In this document: piece after piece, positions 32,374 to 41,410 of the stretch
How positions within the stretch are numbered: the first letter of the stretch is position 1
How the letters are laid out: the number at the start of each line of letters is the position of its first letter
Assembly: GCA_031291075.1 (NCBI GenBank)
Contig: JARLJS010000210.1
Location: 1 to 64,000 of the forward strand
Length of the DNA stretch: 64,000 bases
Direction: 5' to 3'
Origin: Nevskia sp.
GTDB taxonomy: Bacteria; Pseudomonadota; Gammaproteobacteria; Nevskiales; Nevskiaceae
Notes under the pieces: model-generated
Databases searched by the model: none
The model's input: the letters and a program-made list of their open reading frames with translations, nothing else
Told to the model about the DNA's origin: nothing
Position numbers and translations under genes: made by a program

Positions 32374-33299
32374 GCCAGAATCCGATCGATTTCGGCCAGA
32401 TCCTCGGACATCAGATGCCAATGCGCGGCCGCGACGTTGGCCTGCACCTGCTCCGGCGTGCTGGCCCCGGCGATCACGGAGGCCACGACGTGGTGCGCCA
32501 GCAGCCAGCAAATCGCCAGCTCCAGCAGCGAGTGTCCGGATCCAGCGGCGAACTGGCGCAGGGCTTCGACTCGCGCCAGGTTGGCGTCGGTATAGAGCGA
32601 TGCGGCCCAGCCGCCGCTGACGAAACGGCTGCCCTCCGGTGCCGGCTCGCCGCGCCGGAAGCGGCCGGACAGGAGGCCGCTGGCCAGCGGGAAGTACGGC
32701 AGGAAAGCCATGCCGGCGCGTGCGCATTCGGGCAGCACATCGTACTCGGGCTCGCGGTGCAACAGGTTGTAGTGGTTCTGCACACTGACGAAGCAGGCCG
32801 CGCCGGGCCTGACCGCACATTGCGCGGCCCGCAGCTGCTGGGCCGAAAAATTGGAGCAGCCGATCTCGCGCACTTTGCCGGCGCGCACCAGGCCATCCAG
32901 GGCTTCCAGGGTGTCCTCGACCGGCGTATCGGGATCGGGCCGGTGCAGCTGGTACAGGTCGATGTGGTCGGTGCCGAGCCGGCGCAGGCTGTCTTCCACC
33001 GCGCGCCGCAGGTGGTCGGGGCTGGCGCCGCGCCAGCCGGCGGGCTCCACCGGCAGGCCGAACTTGGTGGCGACGATGGCGCGGTCGCGCCGCCCGGCCA
33101 GCGCGCGGCCGAGGAATTCCTCGCTGTGCGAGCCGCCGTAGACGTCGGCGGTATCGAAGAAGTTAACGCCGGCGTCGAGCGCGGCATGGACCACGCGGGC
33201 GCTGGCAGCTTCGTCGATGCGGCGGCCGAAGTTGTTGCAGCCGAGGCCGACCGCCGATACTTCCAGTGCACCGATACGCCGCTTTTCCATAACGCTCAC
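32370..33299 (-). CDS. Aldo/keto reductase
   Basis: This 309-residue NADPH-dependent oxidoreductase of the AKR superfamily has FFDTADVYGGSHSEEFLGRAL (catalytic Asp and Tyr), IVATKFG (Lys), DLYQLHRPDPDTP (His) and the cofactor-binding end VIAGASTPEQVQANVAA. It resembles the YhdN/AKR11-14 group; the carbonyl substrate is unknown. It lies downstream of msrA in the same direction after a 14-base gap, suggesting an operon involved in detoxification or oxidative stress. Confidence 0.9.
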   Translation of the reverse strand: MSVMEKRRIGALEVSAVGLGCNNFGRRIDEAASARVVHAALDAGVNFFDTADVYGGSHSEEFLGRALAGRRDRAIVATKFGLPVEPAGWRGASPDHLRRAVEDSLRRLGTDHIDLYQLHRPDPDTPVEDTLEALDGLVRAGKVREIGCSNFSAQQLRAAQCAVRPGAACFVSVQNHYNLLHREPEYDVLPECARAGMAFLPYFPLASGLLSGRFRRGEPAPEGSRFVSGGWAASLYTDANLARVEALRQFAAGSGHSLLELAICWLLAHHVVASVIAGASTPEQVQANVAAAHWHLMSEDLAEIDRILA

Positions 33300-33313
33300 T
33301 CCCGCCGCGGTGC

Positions 33314-33940
33314 TTAACGCTTGAGGCTGTCCCCGAAGTACTGCCGCAGCTTCTCCACCTTGGGTTGCGCCACCGCGGCGATGTAAGGCTGGCCGGGATG
33401 CAGCGCGGCGTAATTCTGGTGGTAGTCCTCCGCCTCGAAGAACCCGCTCAGCGGTTCCAGCCGCGTGACGATAGCCCGGGAAAACACGCCGGCGCGGTCA
33501 AGCTGGCGGATGTAGGCCTCGGTGACGCGCTTCTGCTCCTCGTCCGCGTAGAACACCGCGGAGCGGTACTGGGTGCCGACATCGTTGCCCTGGCGGTTGA
33601 GCTGGGTGGGGTCGTGCGCCACCGAGAAAAAGATCCGTAACAGGCTGCCGAAGGTGATGCGCGAGGGATCGTAAGCGATCTGCACCACCTCGGCGTGGTC
33701 GGTGCTGCCCGTGCAGACGGTCTTGTAGTCCGCCGTCTCGCGGCTGCCGCCGGAATAGCCGGAAACCACATCGAGCACGCCGTCCAGCTCGCGATACACC
33801 GCCTCCACGCACCAGAAGCAGCCGCCGGCCAGCACCGCCAGCTTGCGGCCCGGCGCCGCTTGCAGTGGGGCATCCTCCGCCGGTGAGGGGAAGTCCCGCG
33901 GGCTGACCTTGAGGCTGCCGCCGAACAATGAACCGATCAT
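33314..33940 (-). CDS. msrA: Peptide methionine sulfoxide reductase MsrA
   Basis: This 208-residue enzyme reduces methionine-S-sulfoxide. It has the catalytic motif GGCFWCVEAVY (nucleophilic Cys 41), GYSGGS and AEVVQIAYDP. The remaining sequence HDPTQLNRQGNDVGTQYRSAVFY and ending PYIAAVAQPKVEKLRQYF are standard. The start at 33940 is set by GGAGG nine bases upstream; the ATG at 33949 would overlap that site. It heads a likely operon with the aldo/keto reductase. A perfect palindrome lies 26 bases upstream. Confidence 0.93.
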   Translation of the reverse strand: MIGSLFGGSLKVSPRDFPSPAEDAPLQAAPGRKLAVLAGGCFWCVEAVYRELDGVLDVVSGYSGGSRETADYKTVCTGSTDHAEVVQIAYDPSRITFGSLLRIFFSVAHDPTQLNRQGNDVGTQYRSAVFYADEEQKRVTEAYIRQLDRAGVFSRAIVTRLEPLSGFFEAEDYHQNYAALHPGQPYIAAVAQPKVEKLRQYFGDSLKR

Positions 33941-33965
33941 GACGCCCATCCTCCGTGGACTGCCG

Positions 33966-33986
33966 TTCCGGGGGGAGCCCCCGGAA
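33966..33986. promoter_or_regulatory. Perfect 9-bp palindrome between msrA and adh
   Basis: TTCCGGGGG and CCCCCGGAA are exact reverse complements around GAG. The site is in the divergent promoter region, 26 bases before the msrA start and 109 before the alcohol dehydrogenase. It could be an operator for a shared regulator or a stem in the msrA leader. Confidence 0.5.
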
Positions 33987-34094
33987 TGTGCGGAACTCAC
34001 CTTGGCAGCGTTACTCTATATTGCACCGTTCCCTCCGCACGCGCCGCTCGCGCGGCGGGCGGACCCGCCAAACCCCGAAAAACAGGAGCACACC

Positions 34095-35138
34095 ATGCCC
34101 ACCGCCCTAGGTTACGCCGCCCACACCTCGAAAGCACCGCTGACGCCATTCCAGTTCGAGCGCCGCGAACCCGGCCCGAACGACGTGCAGATCGAGATCC
34201 AGTACTGCGGCGTGTGTCATTCGGACCTGCACCAGGTGCGCGACGAGTGGAACAACGGCATTTTTCCGATGGTGCCGGGCCACGAGATCGTGGGCCGCGT
34301 CACCAGGACCGGCGCACGCGTGACCGGCTTCAAGCCGGGCGACCTGGCGGGCGTGGGCTGCATGGTCGATTCCTGCCGCAGCTGCCCGAGCTGCGGCGAG
34401 GGGCTGGAGCAGTATTGCGAGAAGGGCTTCGTCGGTACCTACAACTCGCGCCACAAGGACGGCGCCCCGACCTACGGCGGCTACGCCAACAACATCGTGG
34501 TGGATGAAACCTTCGCCCTGCGCATCTCGCCCAAGCTGGACCTGGCCGCGGTGGCGCCGCTGCTCTGCGCCGGCATCACCACCTATTCGCCGCTACGCCA
34601 CTGGAATGTGTCGAACGGCCGCAAGGTCGGCATCGTCGGTCTGGGTGGACTGGGCCACATGGGCGTGAAGTTTGCGCGTTCGTTCGGCGCCCACGTGGTG
34701 CTGTTCACCACCTCGCCGGGCAAGGCCGAGGACGCCCGCCGGCTGGGCGCCCACGAGGTGGTGATCTCCACCAGCAGGGACGAGATGAAGCGCCACGCCC
34801 GCAGCTTCGATTTCATCCTCGACACGGTGGCGGCGCCCCACGACCTCAACGCCTACGTAAGCCTGCTCAAGCGCCAGGGCACCCTGACCCTGGTCGGCAT
34901 GCCGGACAAGGACCCGGTGCTGAAGGCCGGCAACCTGATCTTCCAGCGCCGCCAGATCGCGGGCTCGCTGATCGGCGGCATCAAGGAGACACAGGACATG
35001 CTCGACTACTGCGCCGCCCACAGCATCGTCTCCGACATCGAGTTGATCCCGATGCAGAAGATCAACGAGGCCTACGAGCGCATGCTGAAAAGCGACGTGA
35101 AATACCGCTTTGTCATCGACATGGCGTCGCTGCGGTAG
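34095..35138 (+). CDS. Zinc-dependent NAD(P) alcohol dehydrogenase (YahK/cinnamyl type)
   Basis: This 347-residue medium-chain dehydrogenase has catalytic zinc ligands in CGVCHSDLH and GHEIVG, and the four structural cysteines in CRSCPSCGEGLEQYC. The cofactor motif is VGIVGLGGLGHMGVKFA. Overall it resembles YahK and other broad-range aldehyde reductases that use NADPH. AGGAGCACACC precedes the ATG and sets the start; the open frame upstream is not gene-like. A likely bidirectional terminator separates it from the convergent fabH. Confidence 0.93.
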   Translation: MPTALGYAAHTSKAPLTPFQFERREPGPNDVQIEIQYCGVCHSDLHQVRDEWNNGIFPMVPGHEIVGRVTRTGARVTGFKPGDLAGVGCMVDSCRSCPSCGEGLEQYCEKGFVGTYNSRHKDGAPTYGGYANNIVVDETFALRISPKLDLAAVAPLLCAGITTYSPLRHWNVSNGRKVGIVGLGGLGHMGVKFARSFGAHVVLFTTSPGKAEDARRLGAHEVVISTSRDEMKRHARSFDFILDTVAAPHDLNAYVSLLKRQGTLTLVGMPDKDPVLKAGNLIFQRRQIAGSLIGGIKETQDMLDYCAAHSIVSDIELIPMQKINEAYERMLKSDVKYRFVIDMASLR

Positions 35139-35142
35139 CCAA

Positions 35143-35204
35143 GCGCTTCCAGTCTCGAGAAGCGCGGCGTCCTGCGTGGGCACGGCCTTATGGCCTTTGC
35201 CCAC
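35143..35204. terminator. Tandem hairpins between convergent genes
   Basis: GCGCTTC (35143) pairs with GAAGCGC (35159), and GTGGGCA (35176) pairs with TGCCCAC (35198) with an inner GGCC/GGCC stem. They lie between the alcohol dehydrogenase and fabH stops and may end both transcripts, although no T run is present. Confidence 0.5.
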
Positions 35205-35213
35205 CCTTGCCGC

Positions 35214-36173
35214 TCACCACCTCAGGACCAGGGTTCCCCAGGTCATGCCGCCGCCCACGCCCTGCAGCATGACCAGGTGCCCCGGCTTGATGCGGTGGTC
35301 GCGCACCGCCGCATCCAGCGCCAGCGGCACCGACGCGGCCGAGGTGTTGCCGTGCCGCGCCACCGTGGTCACCACGCGCTCGCGCGGCAGGCCGATCTTG
35401 TCGGCGATGGAGTTGATGATGCGGATATTGGCCTGGTGCGGCACGAACCAGTCGAGCTGCGCCGCGGTGTAGCCGCTCTGCTTCAAGGCTTCCTCGGCGC
35501 TTTCGTCCAGCACGCGCACGGCCGTGCGGTACACGGCCTGCCCGTCCATCTCGAGGAACGGGTTGCCGCGGATCTGGCCATGGCTGATGCCGCCGTCGAC
35601 GCGCAGGATATGCGACAGGCTGCCGTCGGCATGCAGATTGCTGCTCAGGATGCCGGGCTCCTCGGAGCGGCGCAGCACCACCGCGCCGGCACCGTCGCCG
35701 AACAGCACGCAGGTGCGCCGGTCGTTCCAGTCGAGCAGGCGCGAGAAAACCTCCGCGCCCACCACCAGCGCACAACGGTGCTGGCCGCTGGTGATGAACA
35801 GGTTGGCCGTGCTGAGCGCGTACATGAAACCGGTGCAAACCGCCTGCACATCGAAGGCCGCGCCCTGCTTCACACCCAGCTTGGCCTGCAACAGGCAGGC
35901 GGTGGACGGGAAGATCATGTCCGGGGTGGTGGTGGCGACGATGATCAGGTCGATGTCGTCCGCCGTCACGGACGCGGACTCCATCGCCCGCCGCGCCGCC
36001 TGCAGCGCGAGATCGCTGGTCATCTCGCCGTCGGCGGCGACATGGCGCGCCTCGATGCCGGTGCGCGACACGATCCACTCGTCGGTGGTGTCGATGCGCG
36101 CTTCGAGGTCGCGATTGGTGACGACACGTTCGGGCAGATAGCTGCCGGTGCCGAAAATTCTTGCGTAAGTCAT
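35214..36173 (-). CDS. fabH: 3-oxoacyl-ACP synthase III (FabH)
   Basis: This 319-residue KASIII condenses an acyl-CoA, typically acetyl-CoA, with malonyl-ACP to start fatty-acid synthesis. The catalytic triad is complete: Cys 113 in [10 protein letters not shown], His 246 in PHQANIRI and Asn 276 in GNTSAAS. Length and the closing [17 protein letters not shown] are standard. It is not in a fab cluster (no plsX, fabD or acpP beside it), so it may be an additional copy or a relocated one. It diverges from a DUF1993 gene. Confidence 0.94.
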   Translation of the reverse strand: MTYARIFGTGSYLPERVVTNRDLEARIDTTDEWIVSRTGIEARHVAADGEMTSDLALQAARRAMESASVTADDIDLIIVATTTPDMIFPSTACLLQAKLGVKQGAAFDVQAVCTGFMYALSTANLFITSGQHRCALVVGAEVFSRLLDWNDRRTCVLFGDGAGAVVLRRSEEPGILSSNLHADGSLSHILRVDGGISHGQIRGNPFLEMDGQAVYRTAVRVLDESAEEALKQSGYTAAQLDWFVPHQANIRIINSIADKIGLPRERVVTTVARHGNTSAASVPLALDAAVRDHRIKPGHLVMLQGVGGGMTWGTLVLRW

Positions 36174-36253
36174 AGGGCCGGGAGCTTAACCCACGACCCC
36201 GGCCATACGCTTTAGAATGGCTCGCCCGATCACATCACGATGCGGAGGAATTC

Positions 36254-36757
36254 ATGATTACCATGTACCAGGCTTCGGTGCCGCCGCTGACGCGCGCGCT
36301 GACCAATCTGCGCGCCATCCTGAAAAAAGGCGCTGCCCACGCGGAAAGCCGCAAGTTCGAACCGGCGGTGTTGCTGGGAAGCCGCCTGGCGCCGGACATG
36401 TTTGCGCTGACGCGGCAGGTGCAGATCGCCGCCGACATGGCGAAGGGCTGCGCCGCGCGCCTGGCCGGGGTGGAGGCGCCGAAATACGAGGACAACGAGG
36501 CCACCTTCGCCGAACTCGACGCGCGCCTGGAAAAGACCCTGGCCTTCCTCAAGTCATTCAAGCCCGAGCAGATCGACGGCAGCGAGGAGCGCGCGATCAC
36601 CCTGCCCACGCGCAACGGCACGCTGGAGTTCAAGGGCCAGGACTACCTGCTGTTCTTCGTGCTGCCCAACCTGCACTTCCACAGCACCACCGCCTACGAC
36701 ATCCTGCGCCACAACGGCGTGGAGCTGGGCAAGATGGACTACATCGGCCCGCCCTGA
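36254..36757 (+). CDS. DUF1993 family protein
   Basis: This 167-residue protein begins MITMYQASVPPLTRALTNL and contains SRLAPDMFALTRQVQIAADMAKG, KYEDNEATFAELDARLEKTLAFL and FVLPNLHFHSTTAYDILRHNGV, matching DUF1993 throughout. The family has a DinB-like four-helix shape with possible metal-binding histidines; its role is unknown. It converges on the phosphoesterase gene with a 5-base gap. Confidence 0.88.
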   Translation: MITMYQASVPPLTRALTNLRAILKKGAAHAESRKFEPAVLLGSRLAPDMFALTRQVQIAADMAKGCAARLAGVEAPKYEDNEATFAELDARLEKTLAFLKSFKPEQIDGSEERAITLPTRNGTLEFKGQDYLLFFVLPNLHFHSTTAYDILRHNGVELGKMDYIGPP

Positions 36758-36762
36758 TCGAT

Positions 36763-37245
36763 TCAGCAGGGGAGCAGGTCGAGCAATTCCGCTTCGACCT
36801 GCTCCCCCGCGATACGCAGGCACGCTGCCGCCACCGGCAGACGGAAGCGGCGCGGCCCGGCACTGCCGGGATTGACGTACAACACGCCGTCGCGGCGCTC
36901 CTGCGCCGGCCGATGGGAATGGCCGCTGACCACCACCTGGAAACCGGCCGCCGCGGGATCGAGATCGATCTCGTTGCGATCGTGGATCACGTAGATCAAC
37001 ACCCTGCCCGCCTGCAGCACCTCGCTGGCCGCGATCCCGGCATATGCCGACCCCTTGTCGTTATTGCCGCGCACCGCGGTGACCGGTGCGATGCGCGCGA
37101 GCTGGTCGAGGATGGCCGGATCGCCGATGTCGCCCGCGTGCACGATGTAGTCGCTGCCGCGCAATGCCTGCATCGCCTCGGGGCGCAGCAGCCCGTGTGT
37201 GTCCGAGATCAGGCCGACGCGCAGCCCGGGCGACGTGGCGGCCAT
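36763..37245 (-). CDS. Metallophosphoesterase, YfcE/MJ0936 type
   Basis: This 160-residue calcineurin-like phosphoesterase has the metal motifs VGLISDTHG, VHAGDIGD, RGNNDKG, YVIHD and SGHSHRP in the right order and spacing. The short form is typical of phosphodiesterases of the YfcE type. The start at 37245 overlaps the stop of the upstream SH3-domain gene (TGATG), so translation is coupled. It is the last gene of a three-gene operon with the SH3 protein and an outer-membrane protein. Confidence 0.88.
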   Translation of the reverse strand: MAATSPGLRVGLISDTHGLLRPEAMQALRGSDYIVHAGDIGDPAILDQLARIAPVTAVRGNNDKGSAYAGIAASEVLQAGRVLIYVIHDRNEIDLDPAAAGFQVVVSGHSHRPAQERRDGVLYVNPGSAGPRRFRLPVAAACLRIAGEQVEAELLDLLPC

Positions 37246-37871
37246 CAGAAATCGCTGCGCCGCCGCTTGCGGCCTCCCATCCACGGCAACACCAGGCCAA
37301 GCAGCATGCCGCCGGCCACCAGCGCGGCTCCAGTCACCAGCGTGTCGCGCCGCGCCCTCTCGGCGTCAAACTTTTGTTCGAGCGCGCTGACCTGCCGCTC
37401 ACGTTCGGCGATAGCGCTGCGCAGCTTGTCGTTTTCGCTGGCCATCTCCAGCGCCGGCCGCGCCTGGGCCAGTTGCTGCTGCGCCTGCTGCAGATCGTGC
37501 TGCAGCGACTGCGCCTGCGCGTGCGCCTGGTCGAGCTGCTGGCGCTGCTGGGTGAGCTGGTCCCGCGCCGCCGGCTGCGACGACAGATAACGGGTCGCGA
37601 TCCAGCCTTCGCGGCCGTCCGCGGTGCGGATGCGGGCAAAGCTGTCTGGGCCGAGCGATTCGAGCACGGCCACCGCGGTGCCGCTCCTGAGCGTGGCGAC
37701 GGGCTCGGCGTCGTTGGTCGGACGCTGCCTGACGGTGACGTTGATCTCGTCCGAGATGTATCCCGGCCCGGCCGAGGCCGGCGCCGATAACAGCAGCGCG
37801 GCGGAAAACAGGACCAGGCCCGGCCATCCTCCCAGACCGGTTACGCCGCGCCACGCTCGTGGCCGAATCAC
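37245..37871 (-). CDS. SH3 / coiled-coil / membrane-anchor protein (TIGR04211 type)
   Basis: This 208-residue protein has a signal sequence (about 17-34, ending ASA), a bacterial SH3 domain (about 38-98: VTVRQRPTNDAEPVATLRSG, ARIRTADGREGWIATRYL), a long Gln-rich coiled coil (about 100-175) and a C-terminal membrane helix followed by KRRRSDF. This is the layout of TIGR04211 and of E. coli YgiM, thought to anchor in the inner membrane and bind the cell wall. The start is GTG, overlapping the upstream stop by four bases. It sits in an operon with an outer-membrane barrel protein and a phosphoesterase. Confidence 0.88.
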   Translation of the reverse strand: MIRPRAWRGVTGLGGWPGLVLFSAALLLSAPASAGPGYISDEINVTVRQRPTNDAEPVATLRSGTAVAVLESLGPDSFARIRTADGREGWIATRYLSSQPAARDQLTQQRQQLDQAHAQAQSLQHDLQQAQQQLAQARPALEMASENDKLRSAIAERERQVSALEQKFDAERARRDTLVTGAALVAGGMLLGLVLPWMGGRKRRRSDF

Positions 37872-38407
37872 CGGCCAGGACCGAACTGGTAGCGCAGACC
37901 AACCTCGTAACGTTGCTCGTCGCCGCCCTGGATCGCGCCCTGCAGATCCAGGTGGGGCGCCAGGGCGACCAGCGCGTTGAGCCGCACCGAGACCTGGTCG
38001 TCACTGAACAAATGGACGTAGCGCAGCTCGGGCGCAAGCTCGAGCGCGCTGTTCGCCTGCCAGCGCAGGCCGCCGCGGAAGCCAACGCCGGTGTCGCTAT
38101 CGTCATGACGGTCCGCGTGCTCCAGGGTGGCGCCGCCAAAAAGGTCCAGCCCGCGCTGGATCGAAGCGTGGAAGATCGCTCCGACGTCGAACTGGTCGAG
38201 ATTGTCGGTGCCCGTGTATTCGCCGACGAGGGCCAACGGCACGCTGTTCAGGTCGAAGGAACCGGCGATGCGGCCGCCGGCACCGCTGCGGCCGTAGTCG
38301 TGCCGGTCGATGAAACCGCCCTCGAGATACGTGTAGTCGGCCGCCGCGGCAACCGCGGGCAGCAGGCCGGCGGCCGCAAGCGCAGCCAATGACGCCTTCG
38401 TCTTCAT
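37868..38407 (-). CDS. Outer-membrane beta-barrel protein (YfaZ-like)
   Basis: This 179-residue protein has a signal peptide (MKTKASLAALAAAGLLPAVAAA) and alternating strands with aromatic ends (YTYLEGGFIDRH, LALVGEYTGTDN, LDLFGGATLEHAD, LELAPELRYVHLF). The C-terminal strand RYEVGLRYQFGPGR fits a small barrel of about eight strands. Length and layout are like YfaZ or OmpA-barrel proteins. GGAGG ten bases before the ATG supports the start; the longer upstream frame has no signal. It is the first gene of the three-gene operon. Confidence 0.75.
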   Translation of the reverse strand: MKTKASLAALAAAGLLPAVAAAADYTYLEGGFIDRHDYGRSGAGGRIAGSFDLNSVPLALVGEYTGTDNLDQFDVGAIFHASIQRGLDLFGGATLEHADRHDDSDTGVGFRGGLRWQANSALELAPELRYVHLFSDDQVSVRLNALVALAPHLDLQGAIQGGDEQRYEVGLRYQFGPGR

Positions 38408-38583
38408 GGTGGTGAAGCCTCCATTGCTTGGAATTTCTTGGATGCACGCGGCGGCAACGGCCACCCGTGAGCCCGCCGCCGGCCACCGCAAGGTTGACCG
38501 CGCGGCCGGCGTGGAGGTTCCGAGGATGGAGGCACGAAGCTGAACGGATTCTGAACGCGACCCGCCGGGATCCGGGTGCGGGC

Positions 38584-39009
38584 TTACTTTTCGAGCTGAC
38601 GATAGCGCTCGTTGATGGTGCGGGTGAGCGCCAGCAGGTCGCTGGCCGAGTGACGGTAGGTCTGCGTCATCTCCTGGGTCGGGTTCAAGGGATTGTTGTC
38701 GAAGCCCGCGAACAGGCCGCCCAGAGCGGCCAGGTAGTTGTCGACAGCGCGTCCGCGGTTGTAGCGCGCCCAGTAGAGATTGATGTCGCGCTCGCATTCG
38801 AACTGCTGCATGCGCTGCCCGATGCTGGCCGCGGAGCATGTGGCCACCGCCTGGCTCAGGAGGTCGAGCTCCGCGTGCGTCGCTGCGCCAACGTCCTTTT
38901 GCACTTTTTTGAACAGCTCGGCATCGTTGAGCGTGGCCAGGGCATCCGCCGCCGCGGCGAAGCTCAGGCTCAGGCAAAGCGCGGCGCAGATGGTCTTCAA
39001 TCCGGACAT
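38584..39009 (-). CDS. Secreted helical protein of unknown function
   Basis: This 141-residue protein has a signal peptide (MSGLKTICAALCLSLSFAAA) and a mostly helical mature part with two cysteines (VATCSAA and QFECERD) and DINLYWARYNRGRAVDNYLAALGGLF. AGGAG six bases before the ATG at 39009 fixes the start over the upstream in-frame ATG at 39039. No family is recognised. It lies upstream of the barrel operon in the same direction with a 176-base gap. Confidence 0.7.
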   Translation of the reverse strand: MSGLKTICAALCLSLSFAAAADALATLNDAELFKKVQKDVGAATHAELDLLSQAVATCSAASIGQRMQQFECERDINLYWARYNRGRAVDNYLAALGGLFAGFDNNPLNPTQEMTQTYRHSASDLLALTRTINERYRQLEK

Positions 39010-39153
39010 GACGGCTCCTGCGATGAACGTGGATGCCATAGCCTAACCCATGGCGCGGCGTCTACAGGCCCGCTCCTCGTTGCGGCCAGGGTGGTCGGTG
39101 GGCGAGAATATTGCGAGGCAAATGCCCCGTATCAACTTCCCGTCGATTCACCG

Positions 39154-39633
39154 ATGTCTCGCTCCCTAGTCGTCCGTCGTTCCCCCATCCACGGCAATGG
39201 CGTCTTTGCGGCCAAGGACATTCCTGCCGGCAAGAGCCTGATCGAATACCGCGGCCGGCTGCTGCGCCACGCCGTGGCCGACCGCCGCTATTGCGACAAC
39301 GTCGAGAGCGGGCACACCTTCCTGTTCGTGCTCAACGACCGCTACGTCATCGACGGCAGCGAGGGCGGCAATTCCGCGCGCTGGATCAACCACAGCTGCG
39401 CCCCGAACTGCGAGCCCGTGCTGCTGGAAAGCAAGGACGGCGATCCGGCCCGCGACCGGCTGTTCATCGAAACACTACGGCCGGTCAAGGCGGGCGAGGA
39501 ACTGACCTACGACTACGGCATCGAGCTGGATGTGCGCCACACCGCGCGCCTGAAGCAGCTCTGGGCCTGCCGCTGCGGCGCACCGAACTGCAGCGGCACC
39601 CTGCTCAAGCCCAAGCGCGGCGGGCCGAAGTAG
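39154..39633 (+). CDS. SET-domain protein-lysine methyltransferase-like protein
   Basis: This 159-residue protein is a bare SET domain. The N-terminal part has HGNGVFAAKDIPAGKSLIEYRG, the core has the SAM- and lysine-channel motifs RWINHSCAPNCEP and ELTYDYGIE, and a post-SET CRCGAPNCSG contributes zinc-binding cysteines. It therefore has the parts needed to methylate a protein lysine. Bacterial homologues are common in Xanthomonadales-type genomes; most have no known target. No histone-like gene is adjacent, though a Lys-rich H1-like gene lies 6.4 kb away. The 3' end overlaps the convergent hydrolase by 29 bases. Confidence 0.9.
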   Translation: MSRSLVVRRSPIHGNGVFAAKDIPAGKSLIEYRGRLLRHAVADRRYCDNVESGHTFLFVLNDRYVIDGSEGGNSARWINHSCAPNCEPVLLESKDGDPARDRLFIETLRPVKAGEELTYDYGIELDVRHTARLKQLWACRCGAPNCSGTLLKPKRGGPK

Positions 39634-40555
39634 CTGCCACATCAGGACGCAGCTGCCCGCCGGCGGCGCGCTCGGCTTCCTGCACATGCTTGACGATGAG
39701 CTTGCCCAGGCGAGGCAGCAACGGCGCGGGCAGATCGTGTCCCATGCCGGAAATCACTTCGAGCACGGCGCCGCGGATGTGCCGGGCCAGCTCGTAAGCC
39801 GCGGCGACCGGGACCAGGGGGTCGGCCGCGCCATGGATCACCAGCACCGGCACCGCGATCCGCTTGAGCAGCGGCACGCGGCTGCGCGCCGCCATCACTG
39901 CCAGCGTCTGACGTGCCAGCCCGCGCGGATGCAGGCAGCGCGCGTGGTCGCGCTCCACCATGGCGCGCAGGGTCGCCTCGTCGGCACGGTAGGCAGGGCT
40001 GCCGATCAGCCGCCAAGTGTCCATGGAATGCCGCACCAGGCTCTCGCGGTCCAGGCGCTTGGGCCGCTGGGTCAGGCGCAGCCGGAGTTTGAGGCTGGGC
40101 TGCGGCAGGCGGCGGTTGCCGCTGGTGGTCATGATGGCGACGAAACTGCGCACCCGCGCCGGGTAGCGCGCGGCCAGGATCTGCCCGATCATGCCGCCCA
40201 TGGACAGGCCGACGATGTGGGTCGAATCGATGCCGAGGGCGTCGAGCAGGCCGAGCGCGTCGGCGGCCATGTCGTCCAGGCTGTAGCCGGACTGCACCGG
40301 CAGCCGCAGCATGTAGCGCAGGCCGGCGCGCTTGAGGTCCGGCTTGCCGGCGCTTTCGATCTTGCTGGAAAGGCCAACGTCGCGGTTGTCGTAGCGGATC
40401 ACGTAGAAACCGGCGGCGGCCAGCATTTCACACAGCGGCGCCGGCCACAGCACAAGCTGGGCGCCGAGCCCCATGATCAGCAGGATGGCGGGACGGGCGG
40501 GATCGCCGAAAGTTTCGTATTCGATCTGGATGCCGTTGGCGCGGGCCTGGGGCAT
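39605..40555 (-). CDS. Alpha/beta hydrolase
   Basis: This 316-residue hydrolase begins [18 protein letters not shown] and has the oxyanion segment [13 protein letters not shown], the nucleophile [25 protein letters not shown] (acid) and ISGMGHDLP (His), so the triad is complete. The opening and MGLGAQL are typical of a group of esterases, some described as heroin-esterase-like or polyketide methyl esterases. GAGGAG upstream supports the start at 40555. It is isolated; its end overlaps the SET gene by 29 bases on the opposite strand. Confidence 0.88.
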   Translation of the reverse strand: MPQARANGIQIEYETFGDPARPAILLIMGLGAQLVLWPAPLCEMLAAAGFYVIRYDNRDVGLSSKIESAGKPDLKRAGLRYMLRLPVQSGYSLDDMAADALGLLDALGIDSTHIVGLSMGGMIGQILAARYPARVRSFVAIMTTSGNRRLPQPSLKLRLRLTQRPKRLDRESLVRHSMDTWRLIGSPAYRADEATLRAMVERDHARCLHPRGLARQTLAVMAARSRVPLLKRIAVPVLVIHGAADPLVPVAAAYELARHIRGAVLEVISGMGHDLPAPLLPRLGKLIVKHVQEAERAAGGQLRPDVAATSARRAWA

Positions 40556-40656
40556 GGGGATTCTCCTCGACCGGCGGAATCGTGGGTTGCCCGCCTTGCC
40601 CGGGATTGTTGCACAGCCCGGCACATCAACGGAACGCCGATATGCGAGCATGGCGC

Positions 40657-41355
40657 ATGCGGCTGAACAAGTTCATCAGCGAAACCGGCGTCTGCTCGCG
40701 CCGCGAGGCCGACGCCTGGATCGAGCAGGGCCGCGTCAGCGTCAACGGCCAACTCGCCGGCCTGGGCACGCAGGTCGCCGCCGGCGACGACGTGCGGGTC
40801 GACGGCCGCCCGGTGGGGAGCAGGAAAAAAGGGGTCTATATCGCGCTCAACAAGCCGGTGGGGATCACCTGCACCACCGAGCGGCACGTACGCGGCAATA
40901 TCGTCGACTTCGTCAACCATCCGCTGCGGATCTTCCCTATCGGCCGGCTCGACAAGGATTCCGAGGGCCTGATCCTGCTCACCAACGACGGCGACATCGT
41001 CAACGAGATCCTGCGGGTGGAGAACAACCACGAAAAGGAATACCTGGTGACGGTGGACAAGCCGCCGACCGCCGAATTCCTGGCCGGGATGGCGGCCGGA
41101 GTCCACCTGCCGGGGCTGGCGGTGACGACGCGGCCGTGCCGCACCGAGCGGCTCGGCGGCCATCGCTTCCGCATCGTGCTGACCCAGGGCCTGAACCGCC
41201 AGATCCGGCGCATGTGCGAAGCGTTTGGCTACGAGGTGCGACGGCTGCAGCGGGTGCGCGTGGTCAACATCCGGCTGGGCAGCCTCAAGCCGGGCGCCTG
41301 GCGCGAGCTCAGCGCCGACGAGCTGCGCGGGCTGCTGCCGGAGAGGGAGTGGTAG
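40657..41355 (+). CDS. rluF: 23S rRNA pseudouridine synthase RluF
   Basis: This 232-residue enzyme isomerises uridine at position 2604 (E. coli numbering) of 23S rRNA. It has an S4 RNA-binding domain ([31 protein letters not shown]) and a catalytic domain with the signature [17 protein letters not shown], whose Asp is catalytic. The C-terminal [18 protein letters not shown] agrees. The family begins at MRLNKF, so the ATG at 40657 is preferred; ATG at 40642 would add five residues. It is monocistronic. Confidence 0.92.
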   Translation: MRLNKFISETGVCSRREADAWIEQGRVSVNGQLAGLGTQVAAGDDVRVDGRPVGSRKKGVYIALNKPVGITCTTERHVRGNIVDFVNHPLRIFPIGRLDKDSEGLILLTNDGDIVNEILRVENNHEKEYLVTVDKPPTAEFLAGMAAGVHLPGLAVTTRPCRTERLGGHRFRIVLTQGLNRQIRRMCEAFGYEVRRLQRVRVVNIRLGSLKPGAWRELSADELRGLLPEREW

Positions 41356-41410
41356 GCCAGCCGCGTCCCGGCGCGACAAACGCCAGGCGCAGTAGTTTTC
41401 GAGATGGGTT

